NCBI GenBank assembly: GCA_034429275.1 | Contig: DAOUFU010000011.1 | Span: 1 to 48,290 of the forward strand | DNA: 48,290 nt | Origin: DAOUFU01 sp034429275 | GTDB lineage: Bacteria; Chloroflexota; Anaerolineae; Aggregatilineales; Aggregatilineaceae | Reading direction: 5' to 3' | Shown here: positions 32,703 to 42,002 of the stretch, in pieces | Layout of the letters: each line of letters starts with the position of its first letter | Position numbering within the stretch: the stretch's first letter is position 1 | Program-made: the position numbers and the translations under genes | The notes under the pieces: model-generated | Database searches by the model: none | Seen by the model: only the letters and a program-made list of their open reading frames with translations | Told to the model about the DNA's origin: nothing

Positions 32703-34373
32703 ATGGACCATCGAGCGAGCAACCGGCTGGTGGTACTTGCGCTGCTGGCCGCCATCATCGTCGGTCTGTTGAGTGTTGTGCCCGCTGGCGCGCAGAGCGG
32801 CCAGCAGGCAACCGTGCGGCCCGACGTGCTGAATATGCGGTATGGGCCAGGCAGCCAGTATGCCGTGATCGCCGAACTCCGGCGCGGCACGGTGATCGAC
32901 CTGCTGGCGCGCAACGGCACGTGGCTCTATGGACGCACACCGGGCGGCACCGAAGGCTGGGTAGCCACCGATTACCTCGATCTCGCGCCCGGTGTCAACC
33001 TGGATGTGCTGCCCTTCCGCGATGCTCCCGCCGATCTGGGCACGCCGATGGAACGCCCCGCCGCCGAACAGTCTTCCCCTGTACCGGCCCCTGCCGAACA
33101 ATCTGCGCCGGTCAGCTTCCCAGAAGGCACCGGCATCCCCGGTACCGCGATGGGCACGGTCAATTTGCGCTCAGGTCCCGGCTCCGCTTACCGTGTGCTG
33201 ACGACAGTCGCGGTGAATACGGCCCTGCTGGTCAAGGGGCGCAACGATTCGATGGATTGGATTTTTGTCAGCGCGAACGGCCAGGACGGGTGGATGTTCT
33301 GGGAATATGTGCGCCTCTCGTCTGGTGCGATCAGCAGCTTGCCGGTGACCGATGTCGTGGTGAACCAGGTAACTGCCGCGAGCAGCGCCCCGGCGCAGCC
33401 TGCACCCGCCGCGGCGGGTGCGATTCCCGCACCGGTGAGCGGCGGGGCGGGCCTGAACGGGTTTGGATATGGTGGGCATGTGGACAGTTTCGCCTACCCG
33501 GACCTGATGCGGGCCGCCGGCATGACCTGGGCCAAGCGCCAGATCCGGTTTGAGCCGGGCGCGCCGGGAAGTGTGGCAGCGGGCGCGATCAACCAGGCCC
33601 ATGCTAACGGCTTCAAGGTGCTGCTGGGAATCGTGGGCTATGCCGAACATCTGAACAATCCCGGCTATTTCGAGGATTACGCGCGCTTTGTCGGCGAGGT
33701 CGCTGCACTGGGGCCGGACGCCATCGAAGTGTGGAACGAGATGAACATCGACCGCGAATGGCCCACCGGCCAGATCGACCCGGCGATGTATACGCGGCTG
33801 CTGGCCCAGTCGTACAATGCGATCAAGAGCGCCAACCCCTCCGTCGCTGTCATCAGTGGGGCGCTGGCCCCCACCGGCGCAGAGGGAGCCTTTGGGCGCG
33901 ACCGCGTGATGAACGACGATGGCTATTTGCGGGGTATGGCGGCAGCGGGCGCAGCGCGCTATGTGGACTGCATTGGTGCGCATTATAATGAAGGTATCGT
34001 CAGTCCCGACCAGACCTCTGGCGATCCGCGTGGCGAATACTATTCGCGCTACTTCTGGTCGATGGTCAACCTGTACTATGGGGCCTTTGGGGGGCAGCGC
34101 CCGATCTGCTTCACCGAGTTGGGTTATGTCTCGCCCGAAGGGTTTGGCCCCCTGCCCGATGGCTTTGGCTGGGGAGCCGATACCAGCGTAGCCGAGCAAG
34201 CTAGCTGGCTGGCGCGGGCCATTCAGCTTGCGCGCAGCAGTGGCAAAGTGCGGCTGGTGATCGTCTGGAACGTGGACTTTACCCAGTACGAAGGTGACCC
34301 GATGGCAGGGTATGCCATTGTGCGGCCTGGCGGTGTGTGCCCGGCCTGTGACGCCCTGGCCGCCATTCGCTAG
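32703..34373 (+). CDS. Secreted glycoside hydrolase (GH-A clan) with two SH3b domains
   Basis: A 556-residue secreted protein: signal peptide (about 1-31, VPAGAQ), SH3b domain (about 37-85, LNMRYGPGSQYAVIAEL), second SH3b (about 148-200, VNLRSGPGSAYRVLTTV), an Ala/Pro linker, then a TIM-barrel hydrolase domain (about 255-556). The acid/base is Glu346 in EVWNEMNID and the nucleophile Glu472 in CFTELGY, the layout of GH-A clan enzymes related to GH39/PslG-type glycosidases. The substrate is unknown; a polysaccharide at the cell surface is likely. The ATG at 32703 follows GGGAGGATGG. The next gene begins 19 bases after the stop. Confidence 0.87.
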   Translation: MDHRASNRLVVLALLAAIIVGLLSVVPAGAQSGQQATVRPDVLNMRYGPGSQYAVIAELRRGTVIDLLARNGTWLYGRTPGGTEGWVATDYLDLAPGVNLDVLPFRDAPADLGTPMERPAAEQSSPVPAPAEQSAPVSFPEGTGIPGTAMGTVNLRSGPGSAYRVLTTVAVNTALLVKGRNDSMDWIFVSANGQDGWMFWEYVRLSSGAISSLPVTDVVVNQVTAASSAPAQPAPAAAGAIPAPVSGGAGLNGFGYGGHVDSFAYPDLMRAAGMTWAKRQIRFEPGAPGSVAAGAINQAHANGFKVLLGIVGYAEHLNNPGYFEDYARFVGEVAALGPDAIEVWNEMNIDREWPTGQIDPAMYTRLLAQSYNAIKSANPSVAVISGALAPTGAEGAFGRDRVMNDDGYLRGMAAAGAARYVDCIGAHYNEGIVSPDQTSGDPRGEYYSRYFWSMVNLYYGAFGGQRPICFTELGYVSPEGFGPLPDGFGWGADTSVAEQASWLARAIQLARSSGKVRLVIVWNVDFTQYEGDPMAGYAIVRPGGVCPACDALAAIR

Positions 34374-34392
34374 TCACGGAGTATCCGGATCT

Positions 34393-37300
34393 ATGGCATC
34401 TTCCCTTCCGCCGAATGAGCCGAAGCCCGCGCGCAAGTTGGGGGCTTCGCGCCAGACGGGACCCTCCCCCGAGGCAGGCTCTCCGCGCACGCCTGGAACT
34501 CCACCCGATCTGGGGCGTATGCGCCAGATCGTCACGCCAGAATTCCCCGATCCAGAGACTCTGGACCGGCGGCAGCCTCTGCGTCCGCGCTCACGATGGG
34601 ATGCGCTGCGAGGCACGCTGACCGGCTCAGATGACTGGACGGTAGTCGCGCTGGTTGTGAGCGTGGTCGCGGTGGCGTTGGTGGCATTGGCCCTGTTCCT
34701 GCCGCCCATCAAGCTGTGGGACCGGATTGATGCCTATCTGAACGAAGATAAAGACCAGGAAAGCACCACCGTGCTGCTGCCGCAGGGTGGTATTCCTTTC
34801 ACCCCGCTGACGGCATCTTCGCCTAGCCTGTTTGTCGATGGGCTGACGCTGGATGCCTCGCCGGACGCGTTGACGGCCCCGTTCAGTGTGCGGGTGGTCA
34901 GCGTCAGCGCCGAAGATTACCTGGTGGGGCGCGTGCCGGAGCAGGGATGGTACTGTGGGATTGATCTCCCGGCAGGCCATGCCCTGGCCGGTCAGGTGTA
35001 CAGCCTGACCCAAGATGGCACGCCGCCGCAATCGCTGCGGGTGCAGGTAGCCCCGCGCGCTAATGTCAGCCTGTCGCCTGGCACGGTGGCGCTCTTCAGT
35101 TGGGATGCCGAAGCGAATGCCTGGGTGCTGCTGCCCGCTACACTCACTGAGCAGGGGATGCTCTCCGCCACGCTGGATTATGTGCCGCGCTGTGTGGCAG
35201 CATTCCGCGTGCCCGAAACCGCCCGGCTGATCGGAGTGGCACAGGACATCACCGAAGAGTTCGATCCGGCGATCGTGAGCAGCGGTGAGCGTCTGCTACC
35301 TGGGCGCGCGCTGCCGCTGCCGGATGGCACGTTGTCGATCATTCTCGCGCCGGGGTTCGCGGCTGGCCAGGGCTATGAGGTGCTGCCGGTCGTGCAGAAT
35401 TTCGACGACCCCGCGGTGATCGATGTGGCGACGGTGGAACGGCTGGTGACCAACGCTGCGCTGCGCAGTGAACACGCCCGCCAGATCACCGCCTTTGTGC
35501 TGACAGATGCGGGCTACAGCGGCGCAGCACTGGATTACCGCGCCCTCCCGGTCAGTCTGCGTGACGACTTCACCGCCTTTGTGACCGAACTGGCCCGGCT
35601 GTTGCACAGCCAGGGACGTACGCTGACCGTGATCCTGCCCGCACCGCAGGCCGGAGACTCGGGGGGTTATGACTGGGCGGCGCTTGGCGCTGCTGCTGAT
35701 GTAATCGTGCTGCGGATGCCCCTTGATCCCCGCCTGTATGCGGCAGAGGCAGCCGGGGATGAACTGGTCACCTGGGCCATCAGCCAGGTGGGGGCGCGCA
35801 AGCTGTGGTTGGGCCTGGATGCGCGCAGCGTTGAAGAACAGAGCGACGACCTGTTCGCCCCGGTCGGCCTGGCCGACGCACTGAGTTACCTGGGCCGGGT
35901 AACCCTGGACGAGACCGCGCCCGCTTCCGCCGCGCCCGGTGAGGTGCTCACCGCTCGCCTGGTGCATCCGGCGGGGATAGGGGCCAGCCTCGAATTCAAC
36001 CAGGGCCTGGGGGTCCCGCTGATCCGCTACCAGAACCAGCAGTCCGAAACCCTGCGGACAATGTGGATCACCACGCCGGTCGCACTCTACCAGCGCATGG
36101 CGTGGGCCGCACGGCAAAACCTGGGCGGCGTGTTGGTCTTTCACCTGCTGGATACAGGCGTTGTGCCGGGCGTGCGGAGCGCGTTGCTGGCTTATCGCCT
36201 GGATCAACCCGCTTTGCTGGAGAACTTCACCCTGGCGATGGAATGGATTGTGCGGGGCGGGGATACCGTGCTGGCACTGGAGACCGGCCAGCCGGACCGC
36301 CCGTTTAGCTTCACCGTGCCGGAAAATTTGCCCGGCGAATTGACGGAACTCACCATTGAGGCCCAACTGAACGGCGTATCGCTGGGCAGCCAGGTGATCC
36401 CGCTGACAGGGGGAGCTGCTGTGCCATCACCGCAGCCAACAGCGGAACCCTCACCAGAGCCAACGCAGCAGCCGCCGGCTACCTCATCACCAGAACCGAC
36501 CGCGACTCCGACTCAGGAATCAACCGCCAGTCCAACCGCCGAACCCACACTTTCACCGACCCAGTCGCCAACTCAGTCGCCGACCCAGGAAATCACAGCC
36601 ACGAGTCCGCAGGTGGAAGCGCTGCCCGGCGCGCCAACGACTTCGCCCAGCCCGATGGCCATCAGCCAACCGCCCACCTTCACGCCTGCCCCATTGCCCG
36701 AAGTGATTCCGACGCTGCCCGCCCCCACGCCCGATACATCGACCCTGGATGCGCTGGTCGTGCCTACCGTCGATCCTGCGCTGCTGGCCGGAGTGAATCT
36801 GGGCAATGAATTCGAGGCTGGCGCAGCACTGCGAGCCGCCGACCGGTTGATGCTCACCGTCGGGCAGATGAAACTGCGTTGGCTGCGGCTGGACGCATCG
36901 TTCACCTTTGGGGCCGAGGGCAGCGATTGGGGCGAGACGATCACGATTGCCCAGGCGAACGGCTTCAAAGTCCTGGTCAGTGTGACCGGGTGGCCCGGTG
37001 AACTGGCCGCGACATCGAATTGGGCGGCCTATGCGTCGGATTACGCCCGCTTCGTGGGCGAACTGGCGGCGCTGGGCGTGGATGCCATCGAAATCTGGCC
37101 GGGAGCCAATACGTCTGCTGGTTGGCCCGCGGAAACCATCGATCCGGCCCGCTATGCGCGACTGCTCGGCCTATCCTATTACGCCATCAAGACGGCGCAG
37201 CCCGCCACCCTGGTGATCAGCGGCGCGCCCACCGCCATCGAACAGGCCGATGCCGAGCAGACGCCCGATGCCTGGGACGACGATGCCTTTTACGCCGGGC

Positions 37301-37746
37301 TGGCTGCGGCGGGTGGGGCCTCGATCCTCGACTGCGTGGGCGCGGAATACCTGGGCGGGCGGGTGAGCCCATCCGAGACCAGCGGCGATCCACGCGGCCC
37401 GGAAGCGATCTACTACCTGCCGGGGCAGACGGCGCGCGCCTGGGATGCATTTGGCGGGAAGCGCCAGGTGTGCTATACCCGCTTAGGCTATCCCGCGCCT
37501 GCCGGTTATACCTACCTGCCCGAAACGTTTGCCTGGGCACAGGAGATCACGCCGGAGCAAGCGGGGCAGTCGCTCGCCAATGCACTCACCGTGCTGCGCG
37601 GCGATTCGCGGGTCCGGCTGGCGATGGTGTGGCTGGTCGAAGCGCCATCGCTGGACACGCCCACTGAGCGCGGGGTCTATTCGCTGCTGCGCCCGGATAG
37701 CACGTGCCCGGCCTGCGCACTGATCACGGCAGTATTCACGCCGTAG
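34393..37746 (+). CDS. Large membrane-anchored protein with two inactive glycosidase-like domains
   Basis: A 1117-residue protein: disordered Pro-rich cytoplasmic N-terminus (1-78), one membrane helix (about 82-104), an extracellular beta-rich region, a GH18/YaaH-like domain (about 310-640), a Pro/Thr/Ser linker (about 675-790) and a C-terminal barrel (about 797-1117) paralogous to the barrels of the two neighbouring genes. In that barrel EVWNEMN has become EIWPGAN (Pro903-Gly904) and FTELGY has become YTRLGY (Arg1030), so both catalytic glutamates are gone. The GH18-like DxxDxDxE motif ends LDYR (Arg383) instead of LDFE. It appears to be a double pseudoenzyme, perhaps a surface glycan-binding protein. 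The start (34393) has only a weak ribosome-binding site. Confidence 0.85.
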   Translation: MASSLPPNEPKPARKLGASRQTGPSPEAGSPRTPGTPPDLGRMRQIVTPEFPDPETLDRRQPLRPRSRWDALRGTLTGSDDWTVVALVVSVVAVALVALALFLPPIKLWDRIDAYLNEDKDQESTTVLLPQGGIPFTPLTASSPSLFVDGLTLDASPDALTAPFSVRVVSVSAEDYLVGRVPEQGWYCGIDLPAGHALAGQVYSLTQDGTPPQSLRVQVAPRANVSLSPGTVALFSWDAEANAWVLLPATLTEQGMLSATLDYVPRCVAAFRVPETARLIGVAQDITEEFDPAIVSSGERLLPGRALPLPDGTLSIILAPGFAAGQGYEVLPVVQNFDDPAVIDVATVERLVTNAALRSEHARQITAFVLTDAGYSGAALDYRALPVSLRDDFTAFVTELARLLHSQGRTLTVILPAPQAGDSGGYDWAALGAAADVIVLRMPLDPRLYAAEAAGDELVTWAISQVGARKLWLGLDARSVEEQSDDLFAPVGLADALSYLGRVTLDETAPASAAPGEVLTARLVHPAGIGASLEFNQGLGVPLIRYQNQQSETLRTMWITTPVALYQRMAWAARQNLGGVLVFHLLDTGVVPGVRSALLAYRLDQPALLENFTLAMEWIVRGGDTVLALETGQPDRPFSFTVPENLPGELTELTIEAQLNGVSLGSQVIPLTGGAAVPSPQPTAEPSPEPTQQPPATSSPEPTATPTQESTASPTAEPTLSPTQSPTQSPTQEITATSPQVEALPGAPTTSPSPMAISQPPTFTPAPLPEVIPTLPAPTPDTSTLDALVVPTVDPALLAGVNLGNEFEAGAALRAADRLMLTVGQMKLRWLRLDASFTFGAEGSDWGETITIAQANGFKVLVSVTGWPGELAATSNWAAYASDYARFVGELAALGVDAIEIWPGANTSAGWPAETIDPARYARLLGLSYYAIKTAQPATLVISGAPTAIEQADAEQTPDAWDDDAFYAGLAAAGGASILDCVGAEYLGGRVSPSETSGDPRGPEAIYYLPGQTARAWDAFGGKRQVCYTRLGYPAPAGYTYLPETFAWAQEITPEQAGQSLANALTVLRGDSRVRLAMVWLVEAPSLDTPTERGVYSLLRPDSTCPACALITAVFTP

Positions 37747-37802
37747 GGCATTCGCCGGGTGGTCGCGTCGCCAAAAGTGGCGGGCGATGCACGCGAATGG
37801 TG

Positions 37803-37808
37803 TACAAT
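37803..37808 (+). promoter_or_regulatory. Putative -10 element of the third GH-A gene
   Basis: TACAAT preceded by GGTG, 99 bases before the start at 37902, in the 155-base gap after the large pseudoenzyme gene. It may let the third gene be transcribed on its own. Confidence 0.35.
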
Positions 37809-37901
37809 GGGAAGACTGAAAAAACATGCCGGAACGTGCGCGCTGCCTTGTTCGCACCTCGATCACGCGGCAGCCCGCACCAGGTAAGGAGTGAAACACG
37901 G

Positions 37902-39365
37902 ATGCAAGCTTCTGCGCTGATGTCTCGTCGCCGCCAGATACGCGGGTTTGTGGTCGCGTGGCTGGGTATCACGTTGTTGATGGGCGCACTCACGTTTGTG
38001 GGGATTTATTACGCGACCGGCCTGGTGAACGCCGAAAATGCCGGGACGGAGCAGGCCGGTGTGGCTGCGCTGCCTAATGGCAGCGTGGACGAAACGCAAG
38101 GCCAACCGACGGAATTTGACCCCAAGAGCATTAGTGTGACCGGCGTGCCGGTCGCGCAGGTGGCCCCTAACTCCGCCGCCAATGCTGCCGCGCCCGCCGC
38201 CCAGAATGCACCGGCTGCCAGCAGCTCATCGAATGCCGCTGCCGCGGCCCAGGCGGCCACGCCCGTCCCTTCTCCCACGCCGATCCCGATCAGCAATACC
38301 GCCTTCCAGTTGGGCATCCAGGTGCAGGCCAATGCCGACCCAGAAGTCTATCGTATCTGGCTGGGCGAGGTGCGCGACAAGCTGAAGTTGGGTTGGATCA
38401 AACAGCAGGTACGCTGGGAAAACATTGAGCCGCAGCCCGGCCAGTATGACTGGAGCGCGCTGGATACGACCTTCGCCCTGGTCAAAGAGTATGACATCAA
38501 GGTGATGGTCAGCGTGGTGACCGCGCCGGCATGGGCGCGCGAGCCGGGCAACCAGCGCCTGGACGAGGTGGGACCGCCCGCCAACCCGATGGATTACGCG
38601 AATTTCCTGATCACGCTGCTCCAGCGCTATCGCGGGCAGATTCAGGCGGTCGAGGTGTGGAACGAGATGAACATCGACCGCGAATGGGCTTCGATCTATG
38701 GCCTCAGCGCGCAGAACTACGTGACCCTGCTGAAGACGGCCTATGAAGCGATCAAGATGGTCGATCCGGGTGTGATCGTGATCAGCGGCGCACTCTCGCC
38801 CACCGGCTGGAACGATGGCGTGGCGGCCTACGATGACTTTGTGTACATGGACATGCTGATCCAGGCCGGAATGCTCAACTATGCGGACTGTGTAGGCGCG
38901 CATCACAACGGCTACAACATCGGGCCGACCGTGCCCTGGAACAGCGTCCCCAACGATCCGACTGCCCGCTTCCGGGGGCCGTTCGACAACCCGCATCATT
39001 CATGGTCGTTCTACAGCACGCTCCACGGCTATCACGATCGCATCGCGGCAGCCGGTAAAGATACCAAGCTGTGCATCACCGAGTTCGGCTGGCCGGTGAC
39101 CGAAGACCTCAACGGCTACCCGGTCGGTTTTGAGTTCGCCAACGACAACACGCTGGCCGAGCAGGCGCAATTTTTCGGCGAAGCCATCGACGCCATGCAG
39201 GAATGGGGCTTCGTGTGGATCGCCTGGGTGTGGAACCTGAACTATGGCGCGCAGGGCGGCTGGGACCCCACCAACGACAACGTGCCCTACGCGCTGCTGC
39301 GCCCGAACTGGGCACCGGCTCCGGCCTATGAGGTGATCGCCAGCTACGACTTCCGCAGCCGGTAA
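37902..39365 (+). CDS. Membrane-anchored glycoside hydrolase (GH-A clan)
   Basis: A 487-residue protein with an N-terminal membrane anchor (about 14-38), an Ala/Ser/Pro-rich spacer (about 45-130) and a catalytic barrel (about 135-487). The acid/base is Glu255 in EVWNEMNIDREW, identical to the first gene of the trio, and the nucleophile is Glu394 in CITEFGWP. RWENIEPQPGQYDWSALD is the usual early barrel motif of GH39/GH5-like enzymes. It is expected to cut a glycan outside the membrane; the substrate is unknown. The ATG at 37902 has AAGGAG about eleven bases upstream. A terminator follows at 39396. Confidence 0.88.
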   Translation: MQASALMSRRRQIRGFVVAWLGITLLMGALTFVGIYYATGLVNAENAGTEQAGVAALPNGSVDETQGQPTEFDPKSISVTGVPVAQVAPNSAANAAAPAAQNAPAASSSSNAAAAAQAATPVPSPTPIPISNTAFQLGIQVQANADPEVYRIWLGEVRDKLKLGWIKQQVRWENIEPQPGQYDWSALDTTFALVKEYDIKVMVSVVTAPAWAREPGNQRLDEVGPPANPMDYANFLITLLQRYRGQIQAVEVWNEMNIDREWASIYGLSAQNYVTLLKTAYEAIKMVDPGVIVISGALSPTGWNDGVAAYDDFVYMDMLIQAGMLNYADCVGAHHNGYNIGPTVPWNSVPNDPTARFRGPFDNPHHSWSFYSTLHGYHDRIAAAGKDTKLCITEFGWPVTEDLNGYPVGFEFANDNTLAEQAQFFGEAIDAMQEWGFVWIAWVWNLNYGAQGGWDPTNDNVPYALLRPNWAPAPAYEVIASYDFRSR

Positions 39366-39395
39366 GGCGAAGCATCCCTCAGAACCAATACAAAC

Positions 39396-39427
39396 AACAG
39401 GCGGACCACCCGGCCCGCCTGTTTGAT
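39396..39427 (+). terminator. Bidirectional intrinsic terminator
   Basis: Perfect 9-bp arms AACAGGCGG (39396-39404) and CCGCCTGTT (39415-39423), with TTGATT after it on the plus strand and TTGTTTG on the minus strand. It lies between convergent genes. Confidence 0.82.
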
Positions 39428-39451
39428 TACCCTCGTGGGCGGATTTGTGCG

Positions 39452-41461
39452 CTACTCGATCACAACCACCGTATGCACGCCCAACGGCGGCAGTTCAACA
39501 TGTACGTACCCATCCCGCAGGCTGAATGGCAGTGCTTCCCCGCCGGGAGCCAGGTAAACCTGCCGGGGGGGCTGCTCGCAGCGAACATCCACCGCCAGCC
39601 CGGCAGTCGCCCAGGACTGGTCTACGTGTGGGATGGGCTGAAGTGTGCGGCGCGGGTGATAGGCAACGATATGCACGATTCGACGCTCTGGGTGCTGATC
39701 CGAGGCCGGTTGAGTGTGCAGCGCAAATTCGATCCAACCGGGGCCAGTCGGTTTGAGCAGCGCGGGCGGCAAAAAGTCGGCCAGCGCGCGCTGGGCCACT
39801 GCGCGATAGACCCAGTAATCGTGGGCGCGGTAAGCGCTGAACAGCGGTGCAGCGAAATAGAGCACCCGATCCGTGCGCACCACCAGCGGTGCAGCCAGCG
39901 ATTCGCCAACGGGCGCATGCTGGTGACTGATGAAATGCTCCCAGGTGCGGTTGAACAACGCCGATCGCAGATCGCCATAGGCTGCTGCCCCGGCGATAGG
40001 ACGGACTACATACGCCTGCTCGTAGAAGGCGTAGTCGTAATCATCCGCCAGTTCGCCTACCCCACACAGCGCACGATCCAGCCGGAGATAACTGGGGACA
40101 GTCGGTGCGGGGCGCACAACCTCCACCGGCACAGCGGCAAGCTGGAAGCGCCCATCCGCCGCCAGCGCTGCCGTACCGCTCAACACCAGACGCCCGCCCC
40201 CGGCCAGGTAGCGCTCGATCCGCGCTTTGAGGTCACCGCTCAGCGATGCCTGGTCGGGCAGGATGACCGCCGGGTAAGCGGAAAGATCGCCCCATTCGTC
40301 GATGATGTCGAACTGGATGCCGGTTTCCAGCAGGACCTGCGCCGCGCCTTCGACATCCGCACTGTGTGCGCCGATTCCGTGGTGCGCGCCGTTTGCCGGG
40401 CCGAGACCGAGGATCGCTACTTCGGCAGCCGGGCGAGCATCCACCAGCCAGGGTTCGAGCGCTTCAATCCGCCGAAAGGTGCGCCCGATCAGCCGGTACA
40501 CGGCAGGATCGAGCCCGCCGCGCGGATGAAGCTGGTCTCCCACCGACACCTTGCCGCCCGCCGCGAGCACCGTGCCGCATTCCTGGTCGAGCTGATCTGT
40601 CGTCTTCAGCCCGCCGAAGTCGCCCCACGAACTGTGGAAACGGCCATTCATGCCCAGGAATTCTTTGCCATAGGTGCGCGCCTGCCGCGCCATGATGGGA
40701 AAATGCAAATAGCCCCACTGGGCGGTAGTGGGCAGGCTTTCGACTTCCAGGTGAGTCATGAAGGGCACCACGCGGCGCATATCGCGCTCGATGGTGCCGT
40801 TATAGAACACCGTCGCGCCGGGGACTTTGTCGTGCACAAACCGGGTGAGCCGCTCAAAGAATGATTCCTGCTGCTGGCGCGCATAGGCCCAGACGGCGCT
40901 TTCGTCGTCGATGCGCACGCCTGCCCTACCCATCTCAGCCTGCGCCCAGGGTGAGTAGTTCGGCAGCGGGAAACAGATATCAAACCACAGCCCATCGATT
41001 TCGTACCAGTCGCAGATTTCCTCCACCTGGGCCATCACATATTCCCTGTAACCGGAAGCGATATCCAGCGTGGCCCATCCCCACTGGCCAGAGAGCGGTG
41101 GGCGGGTCACCAGGCGGCCCTGCCTGTCCACCACCAGCCATTCCGGGTGCTGCTGACCCGCCAGTTCATCCCAACGGATGGAATAGTAAACCGGGCAGAG
41201 AATATCCACCCGGTGCAGCGCCTCAATCTGTTGGCCGAGCAGGTCAAAGCTCAGGTGAGGGTGGACCGTACCGGCTTTGGTCGGGTAATACGAGTATCCG
41301 TGGTGGCACTTGGCGAAGATATTGATCGCGCCGACGCGGGCCTCCCGCAGCGTTTCGGCGAACGTGACCGGGTCGAAGTCGGCCCCGACGTCGGTACACG
41401 CGGGCGACGTGTGGAAATCGAGGTGAACCTGCCGGAAGCGCATCCGCTTGGAGTTGTTCAT
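39452..41461 (-). CDS. GHL6-type glycoside hydrolase with beta-galactosidase trimerisation-like domain
   Basis: A 669-residue protein. The N-terminal barrel begins RFRQVHLDFHTSP and contains NIFAKCHHGYSYYPT, CPVYYSIRWDE, PEWLVVD and EIDGLWFDICFP, the pattern of the 'hypothetical glycosyl hydrolase 6' group related to GH29 and GH42 enzymes. The Asp in LWFDICF is a probable nucleophile. Residues about 345-560 match the glutamine-amidotransferase-like trimerisation domain of beta-galactosidases (VILPDQASLSG, AGGGRLVLSGTAAL), and the end is a small beta domain. There is no signal peptide. The ATG at 41461 follows AGGGG and is 13 bases after the RDD gene. Confidence 0.82.
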   Translation of the reverse strand: MNNSKRMRFRQVHLDFHTSPACTDVGADFDPVTFAETLREARVGAINIFAKCHHGYSYYPTKAGTVHPHLSFDLLGQQIEALHRVDILCPVYYSIRWDELAGQQHPEWLVVDRQGRLVTRPPLSGQWGWATLDIASGYREYVMAQVEEICDWYEIDGLWFDICFPLPNYSPWAQAEMGRAGVRIDDESAVWAYARQQQESFFERLTRFVHDKVPGATVFYNGTIERDMRRVVPFMTHLEVESLPTTAQWGYLHFPIMARQARTYGKEFLGMNGRFHSSWGDFGGLKTTDQLDQECGTVLAAGGKVSVGDQLHPRGGLDPAVYRLIGRTFRRIEALEPWLVDARPAAEVAILGLGPANGAHHGIGAHSADVEGAAQVLLETGIQFDIIDEWGDLSAYPAVILPDQASLSGDLKARIERYLAGGGRLVLSGTAALAADGRFQLAAVPVEVVRPAPTVPSYLRLDRALCGVGELADDYDYAFYEQAYVVRPIAGAAAYGDLRSALFNRTWEHFISHQHAPVGESLAAPLVVRTDRVLYFAAPLFSAYRAHDYWVYRAVAQRALADFLPPALLKPTGPGWIEFALHTQPASDQHPERRIVHIVAYHPRRTLQPIPHVDQSWATAGLAVDVRCEQPPRQVYLAPGGEALPFSLRDGYVHVELPPLGVHTVVVIE

Positions 41462-41474
41462 GCTGCCCCTGGCC

Positions 41475-41918
41475 TCAGTCTGCCCACACCACATAAGTAT
41501 GAGCCAGCTTATCGTGCCAGGCCTGGCTCGAACGGTCAAAAAACGCCCAGATGAAGCCCAGCAGCATGAAGACGGCGCTCACCCAATATCCGACATAGCG
41601 CACCAGCGCGTCTTTGTCGGTGATACGTGAGCCGTCCGTTTTGATCACACGGATGTTCATGATGCGCTTGCCAGGCGTCTGGCCGCGTTCCGCCGTCAGA
41701 AAATACCAGTAATAGGCCCCGCCGATGATCGCGCTCGCCGCGCCGCCTGTTGCGTCGCCGCCATAATAGAGCACACTGCCGATGACCGACAGGATGATGG
41801 AATCAATCACAAACGCGATCAGCCGCCGTCCAAATGGAGCCAGCACCAGTTCTTCCTGGGTTTTGCGCTTCTGTTTGGGCTTGAGCTTGCTCTTGGGTTG
41901 TTCATAAATCGGCTGCAT
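41475..41918 (-). CDS. RDD family membrane protein
   Basis: A 147-residue RDD protein with three helices. A Lys-rich N-terminus is followed by GRRLIAFVIDSIIL (the R and D of the RDD motif), ERGQTPGKRIMNIRVIK and a final WHDKLAHTYVV. RDD proteins are small membrane proteins of uncertain role, some proposed as transporters. The ATG at 41918 is preceded by GAGGAGAGGAG. It is a paralogue of the gene upstream and ends 13 bases before the GHL6 gene. Confidence 0.9.
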   Translation of the reverse strand: MQPIYEQPKSKLKPKQKRKTQEELVLAPFGRRLIAFVIDSIILSVIGSVLYYGGDATGGAASAIIGGAYYWYFLTAERGQTPGKRIMNIRVIKTDGSRITDKDALVRYVGYWVSAVFMLLGFIWAFFDRSSQAWHDKLAHTYVVWAD

Positions 41919-41956
41919 GGCACGCTCCTCTCCTCTACGCGCACAATCAAACAGAA

Positions 41957-41980
41957 GGGGCGCAGTCGTGCCCGCGCCCC
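41957..41980 (-). terminator. Hairpin between the RDD genes, possible terminator
   Basis: GGGGCGC at 41957-41963 pairs with GCGCCCC at 41974-41980; on the minus strand it is followed by TTCTGTTTGATTG. It may end or attenuate transcription from the upstream RDD gene. Confidence 0.5.
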
Positions 41981-42002
41981 CTCAATCTGGCAATACTCAC
42001 AC

